This document shows, piece after piece, positions 18,480-27,609 of a DNA stretch of 64,000 bases. How positions within the stretch are numbered: position 1 is the first letter of the stretch; each line of letters begins with the position of its first letter. The notes beneath the pieces were generated by a model. It was not told where the DNA came from, did not search any database, and saw nothing but the letters and a program-made list of their open reading frames with translations. Source of the DNA: Pseudomonas sp. G.S.17 (lineage in GTDB: Bacteria; Pseudomonadota; Gammaproteobacteria; Pseudomonadales; Pseudomonadaceae); assembly GCF_038096165.1 (NCBI RefSeq), contig NZ_CP151076.1, forward strand, positions 124,001 to 188,000, given 5' to 3'. A program made the translations under genes and the position numbers.

Positions 18480-18685
18480 AAAAACCTCGGTTTGGCGCAA
18501 AGGCTTGAGCTAGAGCAGCGGGTTAAGTATAAAAATTCGCTTGAGCTTTGAAGAACTCTGTTACAAATTAGGGGTCATTCAAGGTAAGGGTGTTCAATAC
18601 AAGGCTGCAATGTGGGCTCGTATCAGAGGGCACAAGGCCGTTCCCGGAAGTCGATTTTTATAGTTTTGCTATAAAGCCTATAGCC

Positions 18686-18711
18686 TTTCAGCCCGTTAAT
18701 TCGGGCTGAAA
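18686..18711. other. Perfect hairpin in the leader of cfa
   Basis: TTTCAGCCCG and CGGGCTGAAA form a perfect 10-bp stem with a 6-base loop, 45 bp before the cfa start. No run of T follows on the plus strand. It could end transcription from the ATPase operon, or act on cfa mRNA if the promoter is upstream. A TGCTATAAAG sequence at 18667-18676 resembles an extended sigma-S type -10 element and would place the hairpin in the leader; that is a guess. The rest of the 276-bp gap shows nothing else I can name. Confidence 0.5.
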
Positions 18712-18755
18712 TTGGACTACCCTTTTCGAGTTTCTGGATCAGGGGGTTAACTCAA

Positions 18756-19940
18756 ATGCTCGCGCAACTTCCACCGGCCTTACAGAATCTTCATCTACCG
18801 CTGCGCCTCAAGCTCTGGGACGGCCATGAGCTGGATCTGGGACCCGCGCCCAGCGTCACCATCGTCGTCAAGGATCCCCGGCTGGTTTCCGAATTCACCC
18901 ATCCAAGCCTCGACCTGCTCGGCAGTGCGTTCGTCGAAGGGCGGCTGGAGATGGAAGGCTCGATCAGCGAAGTGGTGAGGGTCTGCGACGAACTCAGCCA
19001 GGCGCTGCTTGACGATGAAGACGGCGAGTTCCACTCGTCGACTCAACACGACAAAGCCACCGATGCCGCGTCGATTTCTTATCATTACGACCTCTCCAAT
19101 GAGTTCTACCAGCTGTGGCTGGACAAAGAGATGGTCTATTCCTGCGCCTACTTCAAGACCGGCGAAGAATCGCTGGAGCAGGCGCAGCAAGACAAGTTTC
19201 ATCACCTGTGCCGCAAGCTGCGGCTCAAGCCCGGCGAGTACCTGCTGGATGTCGGTTGCGGCTGGGGCGGGCTGGCGCGTTTCGCCGCGCGCGAGTACGG
19301 CGTGAAAGTGTTCGGCATTACCTTGAGCCGCGAGCAACTGGCGCTGGGCCGCGAACGCGTAAAAGCCGAAGGCTTGCAGGACAAGGTGGATCTGCAATTG
19401 CTCGATTATCGCGACCTGCCCCAGGACGGTCGCTTCGATAAAGTCGTCAGCGTCGGCATGTTCGAGCACGTCGGCCACGCCAACCTTGAGCTGTACACGC
19501 AACGGCTGTTTGGTGCGGTGCGCGAAGGCGGGCTGGTGATGAATCACGGGATCACCGCCAAGCACACCGACGGCCGTCCGGTTGGGCGGGGCGCTGGTGA
19601 GTTCATCGGTCGCTATGTGTTTCCTAATGGCGAGTTACCGCACGTGTCGCAAATCAGCGCCCACATCAGTCAGGCGGGCCTGGAAGTGGTGGACGTGGAA
19701 AGCCTGCGCCTGCACTACGCCAAGACGCTGGAACACTGGAGTTCGCGCCTGGAAGCCAACCTCGACCGAGCCACCGCGATGGTGTCCGAGCAAACCCTGC
19801 GGATCTGGCGGCTGTACCTGGCGGGTTGCTCCTACGCGTTTGCCCGCGGCTGGATTAACCTGCATCAGATCCTCGCGGTAAAACCGTATACCGATGGCCG
19901 ACATGAACTGCCGTGGACGCGGGAGGATCTTTATCGGTAG
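18756..19940 (+). CDS. cfa: Cyclopropane-fatty-acyl-phospholipid synthase
   Basis: The protein has 394 residues from the ATG at 18756, behind an AGGGGG ribosome-binding site. The N-terminal lipid-binding part is followed by the methyltransferase core: SYHYDLSNEFYQLWLDKEMV, YSCAYF, the S-adenosylmethionine motif DVGCGWGG at residues 165-172, and VSVGMFEHVGHANL, all strongly conserved in this family. It converts unsaturated acyl chains of membrane phospholipids to cyclopropane chains, typically at stationary phase or under acid or solvent stress. It is transcribed alone, with a REP element behind it. Confidence 0.95.
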   Translation: MLAQLPPALQNLHLPLRLKLWDGHELDLGPAPSVTIVVKDPRLVSEFTHPSLDLLGSAFVEGRLEMEGSISEVVRVCDELSQALLDDEDGEFHSSTQHDKATDAASISYHYDLSNEFYQLWLDKEMVYSCAYFKTGEESLEQAQQDKFHHLCRKLRLKPGEYLLDVGCGWGGLARFAAREYGVKVFGITLSREQLALGRERVKAEGLQDKVDLQLLDYRDLPQDGRFDKVVSVGMFEHVGHANLELYTQRLFGAVREGGLVMNHGITAKHTDGRPVGRGAGEFIGRYVFPNGELPHVSQISAHISQAGLEVVDVESLRLHYAKTLEHWSSRLEANLDRATAMVSEQTLRIWRLYLAGCSYAFARGWINLHQILAVKPYTDGRHELPWTREDLYR

Positions 19941-19955
19941 GGATGTGATCCCGTT

Positions 19956-20041
19956 GGAGCGAGGCTTGCCCGCGAAGGCATTGTATGGCGCTGGCGATGT
20001 TGTTGAATATTCCGGCCTCTTCGCGGGCAAGCCTCGCTCCC
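19956..20041. repeat. REPIN, class A
   Basis: Two inverted copies of GGAGCGAGGCTTGCCCGCGA flank a short variable spacer between the convergent cfa and cls genes. It is the same class as the elements at 25581, 28509 and 46345. Confidence 0.85.
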
Positions 20042-20062
20042 ACAAGGTGCAGGTGGCACCCT

Positions 20063-21502
20063 TTACAGAATCGGCGAAATCAAGCGTGCGATGCGCATGC
20101 CCAGTTGCTGCAGATGGTGCGTTTCACGACTTTCCTTAATGGATATTTCATGAGCCTGGGCGAAGTCGTCGTTGAGCATGTGCTCCACTTCGCTGGCGAA
20201 CTCGCTGTCCACCGTCAGCAGCATCAATTCGAAATTCAGCCGGAAAGAACGGTTGTCCAGATTGGCGCTGCCGATGGCGCTGATCTCGTTGTCCACCAGC
20301 ACCACTTTCTGATGCAGGAATCCCGGCAAGTAACGAAACACCCGAACCCCAGCGCGCACCGCTTCAAATGCAAACAGGCTTGAGGCGAGGTACACGATGT
20401 AGTGATCGGGGCGCGAAGGCAGCAACAACCGCACGTCCACACCGCGCAGCACCGCCAGGCGCAATGCCGCCGACACCGCTTCATCCGGAATGAAATATGG
20501 GCTGGTGATCCACACCCGTTCTGTCGCCGCATGAATGGCTTCGACAAAGAACAGCGAGCAGGTTTCCTGGGCGTCAGCCGGCCCGCTGGCGAGTAACTGA
20601 CAGAGCACGCCGTCTTCCGGGTACGACTCGGGAAGGCTCAGGGGCGGCAATTCTCGCGTGGCCCAGAACCAGTCTTCGGCAAACGATTCCTGCAAACAGG
20701 CCACGACCGGACCGAGCACTTGCACATGCGTGTCGCGCCACGGTGCGAGCGGTGGCTTGAGACCGACGTACTCGTCGCCGACGTTATGACCGCCGACAAA
20801 ACCTCGGGTGCCATCGACCACGACTATCTTGCGATGGTTGCGGAAGTTGATCTGGAAACGGTTCAGCCAACCGCTGCGCGTCGCGAAAGCTTTGATCTGT
20901 ACGCCACCAGTGCGCAATTTATCGCTATAGCTGCCGGGCAAGGCATGACTGCCGATGCGGTCGTAGAGCACATAGATCGCCACGCCTTCGGCGGCTTTTT
21001 CCAGCAACAGATTCTGCAACCTGCGGCCCAGTTCGTCGTCATGAATGATGAAGAACTGAATCAGCACGGTGTCTTTGGCCTGACCGATGGCAGCGAAGAT
21101 CGCGTCGAAGGTTGCGTCGCCATTGATCAGCAGCTTCACTTCGTTGTTGGCCAGCGCGGGCATGCGTCCCAACTTGGGCATGGCGCGCAGGGATGCATAC
21201 GCTTCTGAACGGCGCGCGGCCACAGCCTCTTCAATCCACGGCCGCCAGTTCAGATCACCGATTGCAGTCCGCATCTCATCGTTGGCCTGGCGTCGCGCCT
21301 TGATGTAGGCGTCGAACGAGCTGCGGCCAAACACCAGATAGGGAATCAACGCGACGTAGGGGATGAACAGCAGTGGCATGGCCCAGGCGATGGCGCCCTG
21401 TGCGGTGCGGACCGTCAGCAGTGCATGAATGGCTGCACCAACTCCAACCAGATGGATGAATCCAAGGACATAGCCGAAGAAATACGGGCTGTGATAATCC
21501 AT
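20063..21502 (-). CDS. cls: Cardiolipin synthase
   Basis: I place the start at the ATG at 21502 ([18 protein letters not shown]), giving 479 residues, the usual length of the Pseudomonas enzyme; an ATG at 21532 would add ten residues. Two N-terminal membrane segments are followed by two phospholipase-D (HKD) motifs: [17 protein letters not shown] and [20 protein letters not shown]. Cardiolipin synthase joins phosphatidylglycerol molecules at the inner membrane. The gene is convergent with cfa, another membrane-lipid enzyme, with a REPIN between them. Confidence 0.95.
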   Translation of the reverse strand: MDYHSPYFFGYVLGFIHLVGVGAAIHALLTVRTAQGAIAWAMPLLFIPYVALIPYLVFGRSSFDAYIKARRQANDEMRTAIGDLNWRPWIEEAVAARRSEAYASLRAMPKLGRMPALANNEVKLLINGDATFDAIFAAIGQAKDTVLIQFFIIHDDELGRRLQNLLLEKAAEGVAIYVLYDRIGSHALPGSYSDKLRTGGVQIKAFATRSGWLNRFQINFRNHRKIVVVDGTRGFVGGHNVGDEYVGLKPPLAPWRDTHVQVLGPVVACLQESFAEDWFWATRELPPLSLPESYPEDGVLCQLLASGPADAQETCSLFFVEAIHAATERVWITSPYFIPDEAVSAALRLAVLRGVDVRLLLPSRPDHYIVYLASSLFAFEAVRAGVRVFRYLPGFLHQKVVLVDNEISAIGSANLDNRSFRLNFELMLLTVDSEFASEVEHMLNDDFAQAHEISIKESRETHHLQQLGMRIARLISPIL

Positions 21503-21671
21503 GCGTAATCTTGCTCCAGACCATTTGCTCATTAACAGACCACAGGCTGTGGTGAATGTCGCTATTTTATTCGCCGTGCAACTGGCTGGCGGATCTGTCG
21601 TCTAAGCCTCATTGTTCGCAGTCTGTGTTGGGCCGTCTTCTCTATCAATTGTTTGAAACAAGGATTCACAA

Positions 21672-22193
21672 ATGAACAAACCCATGTTGGCGTTGATCTG
21701 TTGTCTGGCGGCGCCGCTGGCGCAAGCCCAAATGCTGCAGCCGGGACTCTGGGAGCTGACTTCCAGCAATATGTTGGTCGACGGGCAGCCACTGCCGGAC
21801 CTGCAATTGATGCTTGGTCAACTGCAAAATCTGCCGCCTGAGCAGCGCGCCATGATGGAACGCATGATGGAAAAACAAGGCGTAACACTGGGCGGCAAAG
21901 GCGTGCGCTTTTGTTTGACTGAGGCCCAGGTCAAGTCCGACGACGTCCCGCTGACTGATCCAAAATCTGGCTGCAACCAGCAAGTGACAGCGCGTAATGG
22001 CAAGAACTGGAACTTCAAGTTCAGCTGTCCAAAAGCGCAAGGCACCGGGCAGGCGCAGTTCCTCAGTGATCGCGAGTTCACCACCAAGGTGATTGGCACG
22101 TTCAATGCCACCGGCCAGCAGCAGAACGGCAGCATGGATACGCGCGCAGTCTGGCTCGGTCAGCAGTGTGGCGCGGTCAAGCCGCGTACCTGA
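21672..22193 (+). CDS. DUF3617 family periplasmic protein
   Basis: The 173-residue protein starts at the ATG at 21672 behind AAGGA. A signal peptide (MLALICCLAAPLAQAQ cleavage region) is followed by GLWELTSSNM, a Met-rich helix, and paired cysteines (RFCLTEAQ, SGCNQQV, KFSCPKAQ, QQCGAV) as in DUF3617 proteins. Function is unknown. It is convergent with folE2, the stops being two bases apart. Confidence 0.8.
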   Translation: MNKPMLALICCLAAPLAQAQMLQPGLWELTSSNMLVDGQPLPDLQLMLGQLQNLPPEQRAMMERMMEKQGVTLGGKGVRFCLTEAQVKSDDVPLTDPKSGCNQQVTARNGKNWNFKFSCPKAQGTGQAQFLSDREFTTKVIGTFNATGQQQNGSMDTRAVWLGQQCGAVKPRT

Positions 22194-22195
22194 CT

Positions 22196-23092
22196 TCAGG
22201 CGCTGAACCAGTTCCACGAACTCTGGGCCACCGCGTCGTGAGCATGCAAGCTCTCGGCGTGGATGACCTTCAAAGTGAAGCCTTTGAGCGCCGGGTTGCG
22301 CTTGAACGTTCGATGCAGCCGTCGCGCTGCATCCTCGCAGAACATCAAATTCTGCCCATTCGCCAAGGCAAACGCTTGCTCATCAGCACGCTTTACTGCC
22401 GTCTGCACCGCTGTTCCCAACGCTGCTTCCGCTTGGTCAATCAACTGAAGCGTCGGAAATTCATCAACAAATTCATTGAGTTGCACCTGAATCTGCGCAG
22501 TGCTGCGCTGGCTATGCGGCGTCGCAACTATCCCTTCGGTACTGCCTAACCATTCCAGCACTGTGGCTGATTCAAGCTGCTTACCCGGAAAATCCTCGAT
22601 GAACTGCTGCTGAATCAGCTGACGCGCCAGCGCTGCCGAGCAAGGGCAGGTCGATGAATAACTCACGTCAATTTTTAGTTCCACGTGGAACATTCCGCTT
22701 TTCAGGCTGGCAAAGATACTGATTGGATAGGCTTTCCAGCCTGTCAGCGCACTGACCAGCGCTGGTCGTTTGAGCAGCGGTTCCAGGTGAATGTTCAGAT
22801 AGGCATTGTTTGAAAGCCCTTCATGGCTCTGCAGAAAACGCTCAAGCAGCCGGCGCACGGACGCGGGCGTCAGGTTTTCGTTCTCCAGCTTTTCAAGCGC
22901 CAGATACAGCCGGGACATATGAATCCCACGAGCAGCACCATCATCCAGACTGACGCCCACGTCGGCTTTGGCACTCAGGCGTTTGCCGTCCATCAGGATA
23001 GGCAGAGCGATGCCGCACATGCCGACCCAATCCAGTGGCAGGGCTTTTCTTGAGGCCTGGGCGGCGATATCCGGAAGTGTCGCAACATTCAT
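22196..23092 (-). CDS. folE2: GTP cyclohydrolase FolE2 (type IB)
   Basis: The 298 residues cover the whole COG1469 family, with the conserved catalytic Cys at 149 (SSTCPCS), the internal EGLSNNAYLNIHLEPLLKRP region, and FVDEFPTLQLIDQAE. The enzyme opens the folate pathway by converting GTP to dihydroneopterin triphosphate and works without zinc, so bacteria use it when zinc-dependent FolE fails. A Zur-like palindrome lies 30 bp upstream (23123-23137), as expected for a zinc-limitation gene, and is shared with the divergent amidase. Confidence 0.95.
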   Translation of the reverse strand: MNVATLPDIAAQASRKALPLDWVGMCGIALPILMDGKRLSAKADVGVSLDDGAARGIHMSRLYLALEKLENENLTPASVRRLLERFLQSHEGLSNNAYLNIHLEPLLKRPALVSALTGWKAYPISIFASLKSGMFHVELKIDVSYSSTCPCSAALARQLIQQQFIEDFPGKQLESATVLEWLGSTEGIVATPHSQRSTAQIQVQLNEFVDEFPTLQLIDQAEAALGTAVQTAVKRADEQAFALANGQNLMFCEDAARRLHRTFKRNPALKGFTLKVIHAESLHAHDAVAQSSWNWFSA

Positions 23093-23122
23093 GAAAGGGG
23101 CCGCCTGAGGGCTAAAACATCA

Positions 23123-23137
23123 TGTTATATTATTACA
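23123..23137. promoter_or_regulatory. Zur-like operator shared by folE2 and the amidase
   Basis: TGTTATATTATTACA matches the palindrome TGTTATA-N-TATAACA with one mismatch. It lies in the 104-bp divergent gap between folE2 and the amidase gene. The same core recurs before zigA. Zur repression when zinc is sufficient is the known control of these families. Confidence 0.8.
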
Positions 23138-23196
23138 GTTAGATCGACGATTACTTTTTTGGGCTGGGATGCTCTGCAACTTTAGTGAGCCATGCC

Positions 23197-24093
23197 ATGC
23201 ATCGACGCCAAGTTTTGCTCAATCTCTTACTGGCCAGCGCTGCGCTGGCTTTACCCTTGGGGACTTATGCCGCGCAGATTCGATCCGCAACGGGCGCGCC
23301 TCGACCCCCGCCGCAGCCGTCGCCGTTGCTCGACAAGGCCCATTCCAAACGCGACGTCATGGTGGTGATTGATCCCGGTCACGGCGGTAAGGATCCGGGC
23401 GCGGTGGGCGCCAAAGGCGAGCGTGAAAAAGACGTGGTGCTGTCCATTGCCCAGCTGCTGGCCAAGCGCATCAAGCGTGAAAAAGGCTTCGACGTGCGTC
23501 TGGTGCGCAACGATGATTTCTTCGTGCCGCTACGCAAACGCGTGGAAGTTGCGCACAAATACAACGCCGATATCTTTATCTCGATCCACGCCGATGCCGC
23601 GCCCCGGCTCACCGCATCCGGCGCTTCGGTGTATGCCTTGTCGGAAGGCGGCGCGACGTCGGCCACGGCCCGCTTCATGGCGCAGCGGGAAAACGGCGCG
23701 GACTTGCTGGGCGCTACCAGCCTGCTGAGTCTCAAGGACAAGGACCCGATGCTCGCCGGGGTGATTCTCGATATGTCGATGAACGCCACCATCGCCGCCA
23801 GCCTGCAACTGGGCAATACCATTCTCGGCAGCCTGGCGGACATCACCACGCTGCACCAGAAACGCGTCGAACAGGCCGGGTTCGCCGTACTCAAGTCGCC
23901 GGATGTGCCGTCGATCCTGGTGGAAACCGGGTTTATCTCCAACGTTCGCGACAGCCAGCGGCTGGTCACCGCGCGTCATCAACAAGCGGTGGCTGACGGG
24001 TTGTTCGCCGGGCTGCAGCGCTATTTCCAACGCAATCCGCCGGCTGATTCGTATGTGGCGTGGCAGCAGGCGCAGAAAGCGGGGCAGGTGTAG
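23197..24093 (+). CDS. N-acetylmuramoyl-L-alanine amidase (AmiC/AmiA type), zinc-limitation paralog
   Basis: The 298-residue protein starts best at the ATG at 23197, where a signal peptide begins (HRRQVLLNLLLASAALALPL). The twin Arg suggests Tat export, as for E. coli AmiA and AmiC; a GTG at 23185 is the alternative. The Amidase_3 domain carries the zinc ligands: VVIDPGHGGKDPGAVG, then REKDVVLSIAQ with its Glu, and FISIHADAAP, plus the catalytic Glu region ILVETGFISN. It cleaves peptide stems from murein in the periplasm. Sharing a Zur-like site with folE2 marks it as a backup amidase made when zinc is scarce. Confidence 0.92.
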   Translation: MHRRQVLLNLLLASAALALPLGTYAAQIRSATGAPRPPPQPSPLLDKAHSKRDVMVVIDPGHGGKDPGAVGAKGEREKDVVLSIAQLLAKRIKREKGFDVRLVRNDDFFVPLRKRVEVAHKYNADIFISIHADAAPRLTASGASVYALSEGGATSATARFMAQRENGADLLGATSLLSLKDKDPMLAGVILDMSMNATIAASLQLGNTILGSLADITTLHQKRVEQAGFAVLKSPDVPSILVETGFISNVRDSQRLVTARHQQAVADGLFAGLQRYFQRNPPADSYVAWQQAQKAGQV

Positions 24094-24142
24094 CAAATCT
24101 TCTTTTTCAGCATCACGCAACCATTTGAATTGGAAAGCATTT

Positions 24143-24234
24143 CGTAGGACTGGCTTTAGCCGGGAGGAGGCCAGTCCATTCGCAGCAGTTACGTTTCCAG
24201 GACTATTGGCCTCCCGGCTGAAGCCGGTCCTACG
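24143..24234. repeat. REPIN, class B
   Basis: CGTAGGACTGGCTTTAGCCG and its inverted partner (CGGCTGAAGCCGGTCCTACG) enclose about 50 bp between the amidase gene and zigA. It is the same class as the elements at 32837, 49875, 50044 and the inner one at 51436. Confidence 0.85.
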
Positions 24235-24291
24235 GGTCGAATGTTTGCTGGATGACGGGGGCTTGTCAGTGAAGGATTGGTGTGTTCGTAT

Positions 24292-24306
24292 CGTTATACT
24301 ATAACA
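24292..24306. promoter_or_regulatory. Zur-like operator of zigA
   Basis: CGTTATACTATAACA has perfect GTTATA/TATAAC arms around one base. It sits 44 bp before the chosen zigA start and overlaps the likely promoter, which argues against the ATG at 24308 being the start. Confidence 0.8.
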
Positions 24307-24349
24307 TATGATTCTTGCAACCTCTCCCAAGCCGCCGATGAGAACCCTC

Positions 24350-25558
24350 ATGCCAAATCGTCTTCCCGTTACTGTGCTGTCCGGCTTTCTTGGCGCGGGC
24401 AAAAGTACCTTGCTCAATTACGTGCTGCGCAATCGCGATAACCTGCGGGTGGCGGTGATCGTCAACGATATGAGCGAGATCAACATCGATGGCAGCGAAG
24501 TTCAGCGTGATGTCAGCCTGAACCGTGCCGAAGAAAAACTGATCGAGATGAGCAACGGCTGCATTTGCTGCACCTTGCGCGAAGACTTGCTGGAAGAAGT
24601 CAGCCGCCTGGCTCAGGACGGGCGTTTCGATTACCTGCTGATCGAATCCACGGGGATTTCCGAACCGCTGCCCGTGGCGGAAACCTTCACCTTCCGCGAC
24701 GAGGCGGGCAAGAGCCTGGCGAATATGGCGCGCCTGGACACCATGGTTACGGTGGTCGACGGGGTCAATTTCCTGCTCGATTACCAGGCCGCTGAAAGTC
24801 TGGCGAGTCGCGGACAAACCCTGGGCGAGGATGACGAACGCTCGATCACCGACCTGCTGATCGAGCAGATCGAATTCGCCGACGTGATCCTGATCAGCAA
24901 GATCGACTTGATCAGCTCCAGCGAACGTCAGGAGTTGATGGCAATTTTGCAGCGCCTCAATGCCCAGGCGGAAATCATTGCCATGGTCATGGGCGAGGTT
25001 CCACTGGCAAAAATCCTCAACACCGGTCGTTTCGATTTTGAACGCGCTTCCCTGGCGCCGGGCTGGCTGAAAGAGCTGCGCGGCGAGCATGTGCCGGAAA
25101 CCGAAGAATACGGCATCGCGTCCACGGCTTATCGCGCACGTCGGCCGTTCCACCCCGAGCGGTTTTTCAGCTTCATTGATCGCGAATGGACCAACGGCAA
25201 GCTGCTGCGCTCCAAGGGTTTTTTCTGGCTGGCCAGCAAGCCCAAGGACGCGGGCAGTTGGTCTCAGGCTGGCGGGTTGATGCGTCACGGGTTCGCCGGT
25301 CGCTGGTGGCGTTTTGTGCCTGCTGTGCAATGGCCGGAGGACGAAGAAAGCAACGCCGCGATCATGCAGACCTGGAGTTCGCAAACCGGCGACTGTCGTC
25401 AGGAATTGGTTTTTATTGGCCAGAACATTGACTTCGCTCAGCTCACGGCCGAGCTGGACAATTGTTTGCTGACCGACGCGGAAATGGCACTCGGAATCGA
25501 CTGCTGGGGTGAGCTGCCGGACCCGTTTGGTTCGTGGCATGAAGAGCAGAGTGCTTGA
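24350..25558 (+). CDS. zigA: Zinc metallochaperone GTPase ZigA (COG0523)
   Basis: I chose the ATG at 24350 ([19 protein letters not shown]), giving 402 residues; ATGs at 24308 and 24338 are too close to the Zur-like box. The G3E GTPase has Walker A GFLGAGKS (12-19), the metal motif CICC at 71-74, [11 protein letters not shown] and the SKIDL guanine motif. The C-terminal CobW domain follows, with [10 protein letters not shown] and [21 protein letters not shown]. ZigA proteins deliver zinc to client proteins or hold them active at low zinc. The position next to folE2 and the amidase, and the operator, fit the Zur regulon. Confidence 0.93.
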   Translation: MPNRLPVTVLSGFLGAGKSTLLNYVLRNRDNLRVAVIVNDMSEINIDGSEVQRDVSLNRAEEKLIEMSNGCICCTLREDLLEEVSRLAQDGRFDYLLIESTGISEPLPVAETFTFRDEAGKSLANMARLDTMVTVVDGVNFLLDYQAAESLASRGQTLGEDDERSITDLLIEQIEFADVILISKIDLISSSERQELMAILQRLNAQAEIIAMVMGEVPLAKILNTGRFDFERASLAPGWLKELRGEHVPETEEYGIASTAYRARRPFHPERFFSFIDREWTNGKLLRSKGFFWLASKPKDAGSWSQAGGLMRHGFAGRWWRFVPAVQWPEDEESNAAIMQTWSSQTGDCRQELVFIGQNIDFAQLTAELDNCLLTDAEMALGIDCWGELPDPFGSWHEEQSA

Positions 25559-25580
25559 GCTGGAGCTCGTAAGGTCCTTT

Positions 25581-25664
25581 GGAGCGAGGCTTGCCCTTGA
25601 AGGCTATGTTTCTAACGCGGAAAACCTGGCGGATCTACCGACCCGTTCGCGGGCAAGCCTCGCC
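25581..25664. repeat. REPIN, class A, imperfect
   Basis: The left arm GGAGCGAGGCTTGCCCTTGA and the right arm TTCGCGGGCAAGCCTCGCC are inverted. The left arm has base changes relative to the class consensus. It lies between the 3' ends of zigA and the small secreted protein gene. Confidence 0.8.
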
Positions 25665-25682
25665 AACAGATGCTTGTCTTCA

Positions 25683-26054
25683 TTACGGCACCAACCACTG
25701 CCCTTGACTTTGCCCTTCGCAAAACGGCTTGAGGTAGTGCGCATCGCTGGCGACGCCGTAATAGTGAATGTTCTCGCGATAAGGCATATTGGCGACTTGC
25801 GCGTTGCTGCACACGCCGAAAGCCCCCGCCGGGCATTGCTCCGAGTAGGTGACGTCGATTTTCTGACCGGCCAGTTGCGGCTGGCAGAAGCCATCCTTGA
25901 AGAGTTTTTCCGGAATGTTGCGGTTTTCCTGGCAGACTTTCACATCGAGCCGCTCGGCCTGGCTATGCACCAGACACGCCTGGGCCAGGACCTGATTCGA
26001 CGTCATTGCCAACAGCATCAATGCCAGCCACAACGGCCGTTTGATCACGCGCAT
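25683..26054 (-). CDS. Small Cys-rich secreted protein, function unknown
   Basis: This 123-residue protein starts at the ATG at 26054. A signal peptide (RPLWLALMLLAMTSNQVLAQ) is followed by six evenly spread Cys (VKVC, DGFC, EQCPAG, GVCSN, PFCEG and the first at the mature N-terminus), suggesting disulfide bonds in the periplasm. I know no function for it. It is divergent from the second COG0523 gene across only 48 bp, so the two may share control. Confidence 0.8.
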   Translation of the reverse strand: MRVIKRPLWLALMLLAMTSNQVLAQACLVHSQAERLDVKVCQENRNIPEKLFKDGFCQPQLAGQKIDVTYSEQCPAGAFGVCSNAQVANMPYRENIHYYGVASDAHYLKPFCEGQSQGQWLVP

Positions 26055-26102
26055 TATTGCCTTCCCGAATTCGTTATTTCGCCATCGTCAGAAGCGACCC
26101 AC

Positions 26103-27074
26103 ATGCTGCAAAACATCCCGACCCACGTCATCGGCGGCCCTCTGGGCGCCGGCAAGACCAGCCTGATCAAGCATCTTCTGGCGCAAAAGCCGGTGCATGA
26201 ACGCTGGGCGATCCTGATCAATGAGTTCGGTCAGATCGGCCTGGATGCCGCGCTGCTCGCCACGGCCGCAGATGGTATCTCACTTGGCGAAGTGGCTGGT
26301 GGCTGCCTTTGTTGCGTGAACGGCGCGCCATTCCAGATTGGGCTGGGTCGTTTGCTGCGCAAATCCAGGCCGGATCGGTTGTTGATCGAGCCTTCCGGTC
26401 TCGGTCACCCGGCGCAATTGCTCAAGCAGTTGCGCGAATCACCGTGGCAAGGCGTGCTGGCTGTGCAGCCGAGCGTGATGGTGCTTGATTCGGCGTCGTT
26501 GGCGAAGGGCCAGACGCTGCCGGCCAGCCAGCGGGAGGCTCTGGCGGACGCGGGTTTGCTGGTGCTGAATAAGTCCGCGCAATTGAGTGAGGCCGACCGA
26601 CAGCGCATTGTCGGGGGATTGCCAAATCGCCCGATATTCTGGACTGAACAGGGCGCGCTGCCGCTTTCGGAGCTGCCCGGCGTCGATCAGCAAGCGGCTG
26701 TGGATAACTCTGCTGTGGAAAAACTGGTGCTGCCTAAAAGCCTGGCGCAGATGCCCGCGATCTGGACCGATCCACGTCAGCCAATCTGCCTTAGCCAAAG
26801 CCAGACAGAAGGATGGAGCATCGGCTGGCGTTGGCATCCCAGCCAGTGCTTCGACCTGACGCGCATTCAACAGTGGCTGGAAGACCTGGCGTGGCGACGG
26901 GCGAAGCTGGTTATCCACAGCCCGGCTGGCTGGTTTTCAGCCAATAGCCTTCAAGGCGCTGCGGTAGAGTGGAACATCAGCGAATGGCGCAAGGATTCAC
27001 GCCTGGAATTGATCTTCAGCGAGCCCCAGGATGAGGCTCGATTACAGGCGCAGTTGGCGGCATGCTTGCTCTAG
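26103..27074 (+). CDS. COG0523/CobW-type G3E GTPase, second paralog
   Basis: This 323-residue protein starts at the ATG at 26103. It has Walker A GGPLGAGKTS (11-20), WAILINEFGQIGLD, the metal motif CLCC at 68-71, LLIEPSGLGHP and a LVLNKSAQ guanine motif, then a shorter C-terminal domain. It resembles the YjiA branch more than ZigA and is 79 residues shorter than the ZigA in this window. It is a probable metal chaperone. The metal is unknown and no clear Zur palindrome is seen in the 48 bp before it. Confidence 0.88.
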   Translation: MLQNIPTHVIGGPLGAGKTSLIKHLLAQKPVHERWAILINEFGQIGLDAALLATAADGISLGEVAGGCLCCVNGAPFQIGLGRLLRKSRPDRLLIEPSGLGHPAQLLKQLRESPWQGVLAVQPSVMVLDSASLAKGQTLPASQREALADAGLLVLNKSAQLSEADRQRIVGGLPNRPIFWTEQGALPLSELPGVDQQAAVDNSAVEKLVLPKSLAQMPAIWTDPRQPICLSQSQTEGWSIGWRWHPSQCFDLTRIQQWLEDLAWRRAKLVIHSPAGWFSANSLQGAAVEWNISEWRKDSRLELIFSEPQDEARLQAQLAACLL

Positions 27075-27102
27075 AGCAATTTATCCACAGGGCGCTCGTG
27101 CT

Positions 27103-27495
27103 CTACTGCTTCCACTTGTTGTGTTCCTGACGCCACTCACTCAATTGAATGATTTGCGCTGACGGCGGCGGAGTTTTGATTTCGAACGGGTAGGGCGCTA
27201 GCTCGATCTGCGCACTGTGGGCACCAAACATGGTGATGGTTCCGGGATGACGCTGCTCGCCCGTTACCGTGAATTCGAAGTTATACACACGCGCCAGACG
27301 CTTGCGGCCTTGGGCATCGCGGGCAAAGGTAAGACGACGCAATGCGACGTTGCCATCCAGCAGCTCCAGATCCAGCCGCGCGCAATGTTGCTTGACCCGC
27401 TCCAGCGCACGTTCGCGCAAGCCATGGGAATGCCACAACCAGGCAGCGCCGGTTGCAAGCAGCATCAAGACGAACATGTTTCCCAAGGTCAGCAT
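27103..27495 (-). CDS. DUF3301 family membrane-anchored protein
   Basis: The protein has 130 residues from the ATG at 27495, with GGAGCG upstream. One N-terminal membrane segment (LGNMFVLMLLATGAAWLW) is followed by a WxxHGLRERAL motif, two Cys-free strands and RVYNFEFTVTGEQRHPGTI, the pattern of DUF3301 proteins. Function is unknown. It is convergent with the COG0523 gene and divergent from pdxY. Confidence 0.8.
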   Translation of the reverse strand: MLTLGNMFVLMLLATGAAWLWHSHGLRERALERVKQHCARLDLELLDGNVALRRLTFARDAQGRKRLARVYNFEFTVTGEQRHPGTITMFGAHSAQIELAPYPFEIKTPPPSAQIIQLSEWRQEHNKWKQ

Positions 27496-27609
27496 GAAAA
27501 GGGCGCTCCAACGAAGAGTCTCCAGCTTAACCGTCTCTAATGATTTCCAGCCATACTGCGCGACTTAAATTTCTTATTACTGCATTTGCATCGTGTTCAG
27601 GATCTTGTC

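Noticed and set aside
24308..24349. ATG codons at 24308 and 24338 considered as zigA starts
   Set aside because: The Zur-like operator ends at 24306, so a transcript starting beyond it would hardly include 24308; the 24350 start fits the conserved N-terminus.
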